Shown: positions 1 to 7,326, counted from the first letter of the stretch. The stretch is DNA of 7,465 bases from Saccharicrinis sp. UBA6048 (GCA_002429115.1 DIYS01000164.1:1-7465), one strand, 5' to 3'. Notes: a model not told the origin generated them from the letters alone. Translations and numbers: made by a program.

Positions 1-351
1 TTTTTTGGGAGATGGTCAACTTTATCATCCAACACCTGCAAGGCAAGTTTAATTACATGAAGATCAGACTGATTTATATAAAAGCAAATTGCACCTACAG
101 TAAAATCACTGCAGAATTTTCATGAAAACTTACATTCTGATCGTTACAACTAAACGCGGATCTTGCCAACTCGCTCTATAATTCGAGTTTTAAATAATAT
201 CATGAAAAATTAATTTCAACCGTTAGTGGAATAATTACCCAATTTAGTCTAAAAAACCAATCCATTCATCACAAAGCAAGGATTGAGGTGAATTATACTT
301 TTTAGTTTTTATTATCTTCGTACATCTTTCCTGACAGGTTGTTTTCCCCTT
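1..351. other. Intergenic DNA with no convincing gene
   Basis: This AT-rich stretch carries no open frame with a start codon and credible length. A - strand frame is open from 119 to the left edge (about 39 codons, ending ...VDHLPK at the window edge). It has no ATG, and a stop (TGA at 122-120) lies directly before it. A short + strand frame also runs from the left edge to a TAA at 50-52. Either could be the end of a neighbouring gene, but neither can be proved. A small hairpin, AACTCG (168-173) with CGAGTT (184-189), is followed by TTAAAT. A sequence resembling a Bacteroidota -7 box, TATCTTCG, lies at 313-320 without a recognisable -33 box. Confidence 0.5.
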
Positions 352-392
352 GCCCCGTTCTCACACTCTTTCCGACTGAGCGGGGCTTTTTT
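352..392 (+). terminator. Rho-independent terminator, + strand, no gene upstream in window
   Basis: The left arm GCCCCGTTC (352-360) pairs with GAGCGGGGC (378-386) over nine base pairs, one of them a G-T wobble. The loop is 17 nt and six T residues follow (387-392). The T-run is only on the + strand side, so it stops rightward transcription and does not serve the leftward thioesterase gene. The nearest possible + strand gene end inside the window is an uncertain stop at 50-52. The terminator therefore closes either a transcript from left of the window or a short unannotated transcript starting near 325. Confidence 0.75.
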
Positions 393-518
393 ATTATAAT
401 TATCTAGAAGTTTTTCGAACCAATAAGTACAAAGACTAATCGCACGCTATAACAATAACCATCATCCTATGCCATCAACAATCCAGAAAGCAGAATCAGC
501 ATCCGGAAAACTGTCTGA

Positions 519-995
519 TTACAAAAACTTCTCTTTCCCGGGATATTTAAACTTTGCCTTTGCAACTTTGCTTGGAAATAAATAATACTCCACAGTACCA
601 GAGCTACAAACAGTGCCATTGGCATTAAGAATTTCAGTATAGATATAAGCAACCTTTTCTGTGAGTTCTTTTATCCTCGCAGTTATCTTCACCTCACCAG
701 TATTCATATACAATGGTTTATGATACTCTACATTTAATTTTTGAGTAACGCCTGCAGTATCAAGCATTGCATAGATGTACCAACTTGCTATTTCATCCAT
801 TATTGTGGCCTGAATACCGCCATGAACCACATTTTGATATCCCTCAAACTGCTTTTGCGGGTTCCAGAATGCCACAATGGAATCTCCATCTTTATAAAAT
901 TCTAAATTAAGGCCTGTTTTATTATTTGGAGAACACCCAAAACAGTTGTAATTCTCCCTGTCTCCATCAATATATGGGTTATTAATTTTCTGCAT
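519..995 (-). CDS. PaaI-like hotdog-fold acyl-CoA thioesterase
   Basis: This 158-residue protein is a probable cytoplasmic thioesterase that hydrolyses an acyl-CoA; its substrate cannot be read from the sequence. The family is recognised from the N-terminal CFGCSPNNKTGL segment (residues 18-29), typical of PaaI/THEM4-like proteins. It is also recognised from the central VVHGGIQATIMDEIASW stretch (56-72), the hotdog helix with the HGG turn (58-60) and acidic Asp67/Glu68 at the usual catalytic position. Strand segments around 86-106 and 115-138 complete one hotdog domain, and a short basic tail follows. There is no signal peptide or membrane segment. The ATG at 995 is preceded by an A/T-rich leader without Shine-Dalgarno, and a good -7 promoter box lies about 90 bp upstream. 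The gene stands alone, divergent from the efflux operon, and no clear terminator was found after its stop. The family is fairly sure; the function is inferred from the family. Confidence 0.87.
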   Translation of the reverse strand: MQKINNPYIDGDRENYNCFGCSPNNKTGLNLEFYKDGDSIVAFWNPQKQFEGYQNVVHGGIQATIMDEIASWYIYAMLDTAGVTQKLNVEYHKPLYMNTGEVKITARIKELTEKVAYIYTEILNANGTVCSSGTVEYYLFPSKVAKAKFKYPGKEKFL

Positions 996-1083
996 TTAGT
1001 TTATTATTAATTACATATTTAATAATTACCGCATTTTGAACAAAAATGCTAAACATTAAAACTTTTAAACTGTTTGTCACAAG

Positions 1084-1091
1084 CAAAGGTA
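1084..1091 (-). promoter_or_regulatory. Bacteroidota-type -7 promoter box for the thioesterase gene
   Basis: On the - strand the sequence reads TACCTTTGC, an exact match to the Bacteroidota primary sigma factor -7 consensus TAnnTTTG plus the favoured following C. It predicts a transcript starting near 1077-1079 with a leader of roughly 80 nt before the thioesterase ATG at 995. A TTTTG at 1107-1103 lies only about 11 nt upstream of the box, too close for a normal -33 element (about 19-20 nt), so the -33 half is not clear. Orientation and position fit the gene well. Confidence 0.55.
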
Positions 1092-1223
1092 AATAACTTA
1101 AACAAAAGAAAAATTGGAAAGATTTTTTGCAATTTATTTACTACTTTACAGCGAATGATTAAAAATACATGAAATGACCAGACTAATTCCTGATAAAAGC
1201 TACACCCGAAGCTATTATTGAAG

Positions 1224-1272
1224 TCATCTGGGAATTTTAACTGATAATATGAAATAAATTTTAAACAGATGA
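1224..1272. promoter_or_regulatory. Dyad and direct repeats before the efflux operon (possible operator or leader hairpin)
   Basis: A perfect 7-bp inverted repeat, TCATCTG (1224-1230) and CAGATGA (1266-1272), encloses two copies of AATTTTAA (1233-1240 and 1257-1264) spaced 24 bp apart. Each copy is followed by a related GAT...GAAATA string. The block ends 14 bp before the ATG of the adaptor gene, where an operator or mRNA structure could act. A weak -7-like TATTATTG (1213-1220) lies just upstream. Repeats of this length can arise by chance in AT-rich DNA, and no regulator gene is present to match it. Confidence 0.25.
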
Positions 1273-1286
1273 AATACTAATCAATT

Positions 1287-2432
1287 ATGAGAAAATTAAC
1301 CACTCTATTAATGGTAGGTATCCTTCTTATCGGTTGTAAATCAAAACGACCAGAAATGGGACCACCACAAATCCCTATTTACACAGTAAAAACAGAAAGT
1401 GTTACCATTCAAAAAGATTTCGTTGGTCAAACATACGGACTCTTCGACATTTCGATAAGAGCCAGAGTTGATGGTTACCTGGAAGGTATACATTTTGAAG
1501 AAGGAGGCCGGGTAAAGCGAGGCCAACTTTTATATTCTATCGACCCGGCTCCATTAGATGCCAAGGTTGCCGAGGCACTGAGTGTTGTAGCCCAAGCTAA
1601 AACCAATTTGGTAAAAGCAGAAAGTGACTATAACCGTTACAAACCATTGGCTGAAACTAATGCTGTAAGTAAAAGTGACTACGACGCGGCATTAGCCAGT
1701 TATGGAGCCGCCCAAGCCTCACTTGAAGCAGCTGAAGCTTCACTTGAGTATGCTAAAATACAGCAAAGCTATACCAGAATTCACTCTCCAATTAATGGTA
1801 TAATCGGCAGATCGGAAGCTAAAGTTGGTGATTATGTTGGACGCGAGCCAAACCCGGTTGTTTTAAATACAGTTTCCCGTCTGGATACTATTTTAGTTCA
1901 GTTTCATTTAACGGAATTGCAGTATCTGTCATTGGCAAAATATGCCAAAGCACAACGAACCATCTCTAACACGAAAGAGCAAGAACAGCAGCCCGATATC
2001 GAACTGTACTTTGCTGATGGAAGCAAACACCCCCACTTAGGCGAAGTTGATTTCGTTGGACGTAACATTGATCCAACAACAGGAACATTGATGGTTCAAA
2101 CATCATTTCCTAATCCTAATGGGCTGATCCGACCTGGATTATTTGCCCGTTTAAGGTTGAGTCTTCAAAATCAAGAAGAAGCTACTTTAATACCATCTAA
2201 ATGCCTGCAAGAAGTACAGGGCGAATACAACGTATTTGTAGTTGACGCCAATAATAAAATTGAATTCCGATCTGTTGAACTTGGCGAAACTCTTCAGGAC
2301 ATGGTAGTAATACTTAATGGTGTTGAACCGGGTGATCGTATTGTTTTGGAAGGCATCAACAGGGTTAAAACCGGTATGGACATCGTGCCTGAAGAAAAAG
2401 AATTTAATTCAGTAAGACATAAGCAGCAATAA
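1287..2432 (+). CDS. RND efflux periplasmic adaptor (membrane fusion protein), lipoprotein
   Basis: This 381-residue AcrA/MexA-type adaptor links the inner-membrane RND pump to the outer-membrane channel. The N-terminus has a basic start, a hydrophobic stretch and a lipobox LIGC (residues 14-17), so Cys17 should be lipidated and the mature protein anchored in the inner membrane facing the periplasm. The domain order is typical. The first lipoyl half is at about 55-90 (ARVDGYLE, then GGRVKRGQLLYSIDP). An alpha-helical hairpin rich in Ala and Glu spans about 91-160, and the second lipoyl half lies at 161-186 (HSPINGIIGRSEAKVGDYVG). A beta-barrel spans about 197-292 and contains the family motif IDPTTGTL (261-268) and RPGLFARLRL. 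A membrane-proximal domain spans about 296-368. Length is normal for the family. It is first in the operon, two nucleotides before the pump gene. No Shine-Dalgarno is visible; the start is set by the signal peptide. The exported substrate cannot be predicted. Confidence 0.97.
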   Translation: MRKLTTLLMVGILLIGCKSKRPEMGPPQIPIYTVKTESVTIQKDFVGQTYGLFDISIRARVDGYLEGIHFEEGGRVKRGQLLYSIDPAPLDAKVAEALSVVAQAKTNLVKAESDYNRYKPLAETNAVSKSDYDAALASYGAAQASLEAAEASLEYAKIQQSYTRIHSPINGIIGRSEAKVGDYVGREPNPVVLNTVSRLDTILVQFHLTELQYLSLAKYAKAQRTISNTKEQEQQPDIELYFADGSKHPHLGEVDFVGRNIDPTTGTLMVQTSFPNPNGLIRPGLFARLRLSLQNQEEATLIPSKCLQEVQGEYNVFVVDANNKIEFRSVELGETLQDMVVILNGVEPGDRIVLEGINRVKTGMDIVPEEKEFNSVRHKQQ

Positions 2433-2434
2433 TT

Positions 2435-5400
2435 ATGGGAAATTTCTTTGTCAGAAGACCAATTGTAGCCATGGTTATTGCCATTGTTACCTTAATTGTT
2501 GGTGGGTTATCGACCTTGCAATTGCCAATGGAGCAATTTCCGGACATTACCCCACCAATGGTACAAGTGCGGGCCAATTACACGGGTGCTAACTCTTTAA
2601 ATGTGGAGCAGTCGGTGGCCACGCCCCTGGAGCAACAACTGAATGGTGTGGAGAACATGATATACATGAAGTCAACCAATGCGAATGACGGAAGTATGTC
2701 GATCGATATCTCATTTGAGGTAGGAACAGATCCGGATATGAATACGGTATTTGCCCAAAACAGGGCATCAGCCGCCACAGCAAAACTACCTGAGGAAGTA
2801 AAACGTCTGGGTGTAACAACTCAGAAGAGTATGAGTAGTATCGTAATGGCGCTGGCTGTATATAGCGATGGACGCTACGACCAACAGTTTCTTGGTAATT
2901 ACTCCATCATTAATATTCAGGACATATTAGCACGTATTAACGGTGTTGGACGGGTACAGGTAATGGGTGCCAGCGACTATTCCATGCGCATATGGATTAA
3001 GCCAGACCGCTTGTCACAGCTAAACCTTACGGTTCCTGAAATTATGGCCGCTATACGGGAACAAAACGTGATTGTTCCGGGCGGTAAGTTTGGTGCTGAA
3101 CCAGCGCCTGAAGGAACTGAGCACACTTATACCGTTACATTACCAGATCGCCTCGTTACTGAACGTGAGTTTGGTGAGGTAGCCATTCGCACCAATAGCG
3201 ATGGTAGCCAGGTTAAACTAAAGGATGTGGCCACCATTGAATTAGGAACGGAAAATTACAATACCGATGCACGCTTTCAAGGTAAGTCATGTGCGCTTAT
3301 TACCATCTATCAATCACCGGGAACCAATGCGGTTGAGATGGGTCAAGAGATCTTGCGAACCATGGATGAGCTTTCTCTTTCATTCCCTGAAGGTGTTGAA
3401 TACGATGTGGCTCTGGATGCCACAGCTCCTATTACTGCTGGTCTGAAAGAAGTGGCCATCACCCTGGTGATTGCACTTATACTGGTAATCCTTGTAGTAT
3501 TCCTGTTTATACAGGATTGGCGTGCCACATTAATTCCAACAGTAGCTATACCTGTTTCTTTAATTGGTGCCTTTGCAGTCTTTCCTCTGTTAGGCTTCAC
3601 CATCAATACATTGTCACTGCTCGGGCTCGTCCTTGCCATCGGTATTGTAGTAGATGATGCCATTGTGGTAGTGGAAGCCGTACAGGTGAACATTGAAAAA
3701 GGAATGGACAAGAAGGAGGCCACGATAGCAGCGATGCGCGAGGTAACAGCTCCGGTTATTGCCACTACGCTAGTACTTATTGCCGTATTTATTCCGGTAG
3801 CTTCCATGGGTGGTATCACAGGGCGTTTGTATCAGCAATTCGCTATTACTGTGGTAGTATCCGTATGTTTTTCATCGGTCAATGCATTAACGCTTTCGCC
3901 AGCACTGGCTTCTATTTTATTACGCAAACCTGAACTTCCCGGAGGGATATTAGGCAGATTCTTTAAATCGTTTAACAAGGCTTTTGATCGCAGTTCAGAG
4001 AAGTACATGAAGGTCACCAATATTGTTGCACGAAAAATCACCCGAAGCATGATATTTATCGGTGCGACCGTTGGTTTAATCGTTGTGATCAGTCAATTTG
4101 TGCCTGGTGGTTTTATTCCTGAAGAAGATCAGGGCTATTTGTTCGTTAATATTCAGTTGCCGGATGCAGCCTCACTTCAGCGTACACAAGAAGTAATGAG
4201 AGATGTAAATGACATTCTGGCCAACATCGATGAAATTGAAAGTGCTTCAGGTGCTTCCGGTTTTAACTTACTTTCGGGAAGTATGTCCACGAATTCGGGT
4301 ATTATTTTTATACAACTGAAAGATTGGAGCGATCGCTTCCTAAAAGCTAACTGGCTGGCTCAAAAACTCAACTTCCTGTTCTACCAAAACATTAAAGAAG
4401 CACAAGTCTTTGCATTTGGACCTCCGGCGATACCTGGTTTAGGTAGTGGTTCTGGGTTTTCCATCATGTTACAGGACAAACAAGGAAATAGTCCTCAGTA
4501 TCTGGCCGAACAAGCCAATGTCTTTATAGCAGAGGCACAAAAAAGGCCGGAAATTGCCAATATATTCACCACATTCAGGGCTAACGTACCACAGCGTCGA
4601 TTGAACATCAACCGCGACAAAGCGCTTAAAGCAGGAGTTCAGTTGAATGACCTGTACACCACAATCAGTGCGTTCCTTGGAGGGGCTTATATTAATGATT
4701 TCAACCGATTTGGACGACTTTACAAAGCCTACCTTCAGGCAGCTCCTGAATTCCGTCAGGATGGCGAGAAACTGAACATGTTCTTCGTCAAGAACAAAGA
4801 AGGAGAAAGTCTTCCATTATCCTCATTAGTGACTGTAGAAAAGAGTTATGGTGCTGACTTCACCAACCGCTTTAATCTCTATCGTTCCGTAGGTCTTACA
4901 GGCTCACCAGCCCAGGGCTATTCCTCGGCACAGGCCCTTAATGCCCTTGAGGAAGTAGCTAATGAAGTATTGCCTCCGGGAATGGGTTATGAGTGGGCTG
5001 ATATGTCGTACCAGGAGAAAAAAGCCAGTGGCTCGGGTAATACCGTATTTATCTTTGCCCTGATATTTGTCTTTCTAATTCTGGCTGCACAATATGAGAG
5101 CTGGTCATTGCCTTTCAGTATTCTACTGGGAACCCCATTTGCCATATTGGGTGCCATGCTGTTTGTAATGCTGGCACGTTTTGTAAGTCCGAGCTTTGAG
5201 AACAATGTATTTATGCAGATCTCATTGGTTATGCTGATAGCTATGGCTGCAAAAAATGCCATTCTAATTGTGGAGTTTGCCAAAATTAAATTCGACGAAG
5301 GCATGAGCTTATTTGATGCCGCTATTGAATCTGCCCGACTTCGATTCAGACCAATACTTATGACTGCCTTTTCATTTATATTAGGCGTATTGCCGTTGGT

Positions 5401-5593
5401 TGTCGCTTCCGGAGCTGGTGCTGAGGCACGCAAAGTAATGGGAATGGCTCTGTTAGGCGGAATGATCGTCGCAACAATACTCGGAGTTGTTATGTATCCG
5501 ATGCTATTTGTATTTATTGGTAAACTAGCCAAGTACGAGCAAAAACGAGCTAAAGCAAACGAAAAGAAAGAAGCAAATGAAACAAATAACTAA
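2435..5593 (+). CDS. RND multidrug efflux pump, HAE1 family inner-membrane transporter
   Basis: This 1052-residue proton-driven transporter of the AcrB/MexB class works as a trimer that takes hydrophobic or amphipathic compounds from the periplasm and inner leaflet and passes them to the channel. The protein starts with the canonical NFFVRRPIVAMV, followed by TM1 (about 9-28). A large periplasmic loop leads to TM2-TM6 (about 337-491) and TM7 (538-556). A second periplasmic loop precedes TM8-TM12 (about 869-1028). The proton relay is intact: Asp407 and Asp408 in TM4 (VVDDAIVVVEAV), Lys940 in TM10 (AAKNAILIVEFAK), and Arg970 and Thr977 at the start of TM11 (RFRPILMT). The HAE1 signature GGITGRLYQQFAITVVVSV lies at 459-477. 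In the drug-pocket switch-loop region, GFNLLSG (609-615) keeps one Phe but has Leu where AcrB has its second Phe (hand alignment). The C-terminal tail is short and strongly charged. It overlaps the channel gene by 17 bp. The family is certain; the substrate range is unknown. Confidence 0.98.
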   Translation: MGNFFVRRPIVAMVIAIVTLIVGGLSTLQLPMEQFPDITPPMVQVRANYTGANSLNVEQSVATPLEQQLNGVENMIYMKSTNANDGSMSIDISFEVGTDPDMNTVFAQNRASAATAKLPEEVKRLGVTTQKSMSSIVMALAVYSDGRYDQQFLGNYSIINIQDILARINGVGRVQVMGASDYSMRIWIKPDRLSQLNLTVPEIMAAIREQNVIVPGGKFGAEPAPEGTEHTYTVTLPDRLVTEREFGEVAIRTNSDGSQVKLKDVATIELGTENYNTDARFQGKSCALITIYQSPGTNAVEMGQEILRTMDELSLSFPEGVEYDVALDATAPITAGLKEVAITLVIALILVILVVFLFIQDWRATLIPTVAIPVSLIGAFAVFPLLGFTINTLSLLGLVLAIGIVVDDAIVVVEAVQVNIEKGMDKKEATIAAMREVTAPVIATTLVLIAVFIPVASMGGITGRLYQQFAITVVVSVCFSSVNALTLSPALASILLRKPELPGGILGRFFKSFNKAFDRSSEKYMKVTNIVARKITRSMIFIGATVGLIVVISQFVPGGFIPEEDQGYLFVNIQLPDAASLQRTQEVMRDVNDILANIDEIESASGASGFNLLSGSMSTNSGIIFIQLKDWSDRFLKANWLAQKLNFLFYQNIKEAQVFAFGPPAIPGLGSGSGFSIMLQDKQGNSPQYLAEQANVFIAEAQKRPEIANIFTTFRANVPQRRLNINRDKALKAGVQLNDLYTTISAFLGGAYINDFNRFGRLYKAYLQAAPEFRQDGEKLNMFFVKNKEGESLPLSSLVTVEKSYGADFTNRFNLYRSVGLTGSPAQGYSSAQALNALEEVANEVLPPGMGYEWADMSYQEKKASGSGNTVFIFALIFVFLILAAQYESWSLPFSILLGTPFAILGAMLFVMLARFVSPSFENNVFMQISLVMLIAMAAKNAILIVEFAKIKFDEGMSLFDAAIESARLRFRPILMTAFSFILGVLPLVVASGAGAEARKVMGMALLGGMIVATILGVVMYPMLFVFIGKLAKYEQKRAKANEKKEANETNN

Positions 5594-6953
5594 ATACCTA
5601 TTGGTTTTACCCCTATTCTTTTTGCTGCTTTTTAGCTGTAAAATGGGTAAAAACTATACGAGACCAGAAATTACATCACCTGATAATTTTATTTTTTCCT
5701 ATGGTGATACAACGTACAATGAAGCTCTTAAATGGTGGGATATCTTTAATGATCCGGTGCTCGACACCCTTATTAAAAAAGCACTATCAAATAACAAGGA
5801 TTTATTAGCAGCCGCTCAAAATGTTGAGGCTGTCAGGCTTCAAATGGCTATTCAAAAGGCCGAACTATGGCCACAGTTTAACTATTCAGCAACCGCAGGG
5901 CGCGGTAATTTCCAAGGGCTTAAACTTCCGGAAACATCAAATAACTTTAGCGGAGTTGCACAAGCCAGCTGGGAAATCGATTTTTGGGGTAAGCTAAGGC
6001 GAATGAATGAATCAGCGAAAGCACAATACCTTGCTTCTGAGTATGGGCTAAATGCATTGCGCTTATCATTGATATCGACGGTTGCTACCACCTACTTTCA
6101 GGTTATGGAGTTTAAAACCAGAACAATAATTGCAGAACAAACATACGCCATTAGAGATAGTTCATACCTGATCATAAGTCAACGATTTGAGGCTGGCATC
6201 ATCCCTGCAATAGACCTGAATCATGCACGTATCCAAAGAGCAATTGCTGCTCAGGCAATACCATTATATAAAAGAGGTACTGCCCAATCTGAAAACCTTT
6301 TGGCTGTACTTATTGGAGAAAATCCCAAAAAGATGGATCTGACAGGTAATTTAGATAGTTATTCCGAAATCCCTGCTATTCCTCCTGGTTTGCCCTCAGA
6401 TTTGTTAGAGCGCAGACCTGATATTATGCAGGCCGAACAGGAATTGATTGCACAAAATGCGATGATTGGCGCCGCTCAGGCCGCTCGTTTACCATCTCTT
6501 AGCTTAACCGGAATGCTTGGTTTGGCTAGCGATGACTTAAGCACACTTACGTCTGGTGATCCGGCATGGAGTGTTAGTGGAAGTTTATTAGGGCCTATTT
6601 TCAACTGGGGCAAAAACACCAATCGGGTAAAAGCTGAAAGAGCTCGTACTGAAGCAGCAGTATATAATTACGAAAACACCATTCTTCAGGCTTTTAGAGA
6701 GGTTGAAGATGCTCTTATCTCAATTGAAACGCTTAAGGAAGAAGAGGTGGCTATCCGCGAACATGTGGAAGCAGCTATGGAAGCAGCTATCTTATCAGGC
6801 GATCGATATGATAAAGGTATTGCCAGTTATATTGAATTTCTGGAGAGTCAACGCCAGGCGTTTGAAGCCCAAATGTTTCAAACCGGTAATAAACAAGACT
6901 TGCTCGAAGCCTACATTAAGCTCTACCAGGCACTTGGTGGTGGATGGCAATAG
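5577..6953 (+). CDS. Outer-membrane efflux channel lipoprotein, OprM/NodT (TolC-like) family
   Basis: This 458-residue outer-membrane factor completes the tripartite pump as a trimeric beta-barrel plus periplasmic alpha-barrel tunnel. The signal peptide ends in lipobox LFSC (residues 18-21), so Cys21 should carry the lipid anchor, as in OprM. The NodT-family start GKNYTRPEI (24-32) and WWDIFNDPVLDTLI (53-66) follow. Two outer-membrane-efflux repeats cover about 58-245 and 275-455. The first has SWEIDFWGKLRR (131-142). The second has LERRPDIMQAEQELIAQNA (277-295) and GPIFNWGKN (339-347), the mirrored beta-strand region. Length is typical. The start ATG lies inside the pump's last codons (17-bp overlap, different frame) after an A/G-rich stretch, AAAGAAAGAAG, that could bind ribosomes, so translation is probably coupled. 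It is the last gene of the operon. A foldback element begins 8 bp after its stop, and the operon terminator lies about 190 bp downstream. Confidence 0.97.
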   Translation: MKQITKYLLVLPLFFLLLFSCKMGKNYTRPEITSPDNFIFSYGDTTYNEALKWWDIFNDPVLDTLIKKALSNNKDLLAAAQNVEAVRLQMAIQKAELWPQFNYSATAGRGNFQGLKLPETSNNFSGVAQASWEIDFWGKLRRMNESAKAQYLASEYGLNALRLSLISTVATTYFQVMEFKTRTIIAEQTYAIRDSSYLIISQRFEAGIIPAIDLNHARIQRAIAAQAIPLYKRGTAQSENLLAVLIGENPKKMDLTGNLDSYSEIPAIPPGLPSDLLERRPDIMQAEQELIAQNAMIGAAQAARLPSLSLTGMLGLASDDLSTLTSGDPAWSVSGSLLGPIFNWGKNTNRVKAERARTEAAVYNYENTILQAFREVEDALISIETLKEEEVAIREHVEAAMEAAILSGDRYDKGIASYIEFLESQRQAFEAQMFQTGNKQDLLEAYIKLYQALGGGWQ

Positions 6954-6961
6954 TTTGACAC

Positions 6962-7127
6962 TGAAGTTGTTTAAAGTTGTAGGGGGATTTCGAGAGTGAC
7001 ATATTGACTATCAGTGGCAAGGCTCAATTTTTAATTGCATAGCCATAGCTACGGAATAAAAATTAGCAGAAGCCAATGAAATCAAGATGTTACTCGCAGA
7101 TTTTCGATATGACTTTAAACAACTTCA
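6962..7127. repeat. 166-bp foldback element (MITE-like or structured 3' UTR)
   Basis: Perfect 16-bp terminal inverted repeats, TGAAGTTGTTTAAAGT (6962-6977) and ACTTTAAACAACTTCA (7112-7127), bound a sequence that stays self-complementary to its centre. Further paired blocks include GAGT (6994-6997) with ACTC (7091-7094), ACAT with ATGT, TTGA with TCAA, TGGC with GCCA and AATTTTTA (7026-7033) with TAAAAATT (7057-7064). TAGC (7040-7043) pairs with GCTA (7048-7051) around a CATA loop. In the outer arm I count about 42 Watson-Crick and six G-U pairs over 57 positions. No target-site duplication is evident and no protein is encoded. It lies between the channel stop codon and the operon terminator, so it would be transcribed as a long hairpin on the efflux mRNA. 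It could be a non-autonomous mobile element, a REP-like repeat or a native 3' UTR structure. Confidence 0.8.
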
Positions 7128-7139
7128 CTAATAAAATAT

Positions 7140-7170
7140 AACGGCGTAGATGTTTCTGCGCCGTTTTTTT
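7140..7170 (+). terminator. Strong Rho-independent terminator of the efflux operon
   Basis: ACGGCGTAGA (7141-7150) pairs with TCTGCGCCGT (7155-7164) over ten base pairs with one G-T wobble and a TGTT tetraloop. A7140 and T7165 extend it to eleven pairs. A run of seven T residues (7164-7170) follows. The T-run side shows it acts on rightward transcription, so it ends the adaptor-pump-channel mRNA about 190 nt after the last stop codon. Confidence 0.92.
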
Positions 7171-7272
7171 ATCCCCCATCGCCTACGATACTTCACTCCT
7201 GCATTGTACTGGCATACTAATATCAAAATCACAAAGGAAAAAAAGGACACGAAGTAAAGGTCTATCCATCAA

Positions 7273-7326
7273 GCCCAACGTGGGCGATATCTATCAGCAT
7301 AGGGCGAAGTGCAACGCAGCCCTGTG
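7273..7326. repeat. Twin hairpins, probable dispersed intergenic repeat
   Basis: The first hairpin is GCCCA-ACG-TGGGC (7273-7285), a perfect 5-bp stem. The second has CATAGGGC (7298-7305) pairing with GCCCTGTG (7319-7326), eight pairs with one wobble and a 13-nt loop. An alternative pairing of ATAGGG (7299-7304) with CCCTAT (7334-7339) is also possible. From memory, related strings with a GGGCGAAG core recur between genes in Bacteroidota genomes, but this cannot be verified here. No T-run follows, so these are not terminators. Confidence 0.45.

Noticed and set aside
2..52. + strand frame from the left edge to TAA (ending ...HPTPARQV)
   Set aside because: Only 16 codons are visible and they compete with an equally open - strand frame, so it cannot be supported as a gene end.
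168..189. AACTCG/CGAGTT hairpin followed by TTAAAT as a possible terminator
   Set aside because: The stem is only 6 bp, the loop is 10 nt, and the T-tract is short and interrupted; a much better terminator lies at 352-392.
467..652. - strand 61-codon frame overlapping the thioesterase 3' end
   Set aside because: It is mostly an alternative frame of the thioesterase coding region; the hydrophobic product is not convincing as a separate membrane protein.
1213..1220. TATTATTG as the promoter box of the efflux operon
   Set aside because: It has one mismatch to TAnnTTTG and no -33 box at the right spacing, so it is too weak to call as a feature.
3343..3819. - strand open frame of 158 codons opposite the pump gene
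   Set aside because: It is the antisense shadow of the TM2-TM5 region, with a low-complexity Thr/Ser/Ala/Ile composition.
4987..5532. Long - strand open frame (181 codons) opposite the pump gene
   Set aside because: It lies entirely antisense to conserved RND transmembrane segments TM8-TM12. Its Ala/Ile/Thr/Asn-rich product is what the complement of hydrophobic coding DNA gives, and it has no recognisable family.
6703..6999. + strand open frame overlapping the end of the channel gene
   Set aside because: It is a different frame inside a clearly conserved outer-membrane efflux repeat, and its Lys/Leu-rich product has no family features. It ends inside the foldback element.
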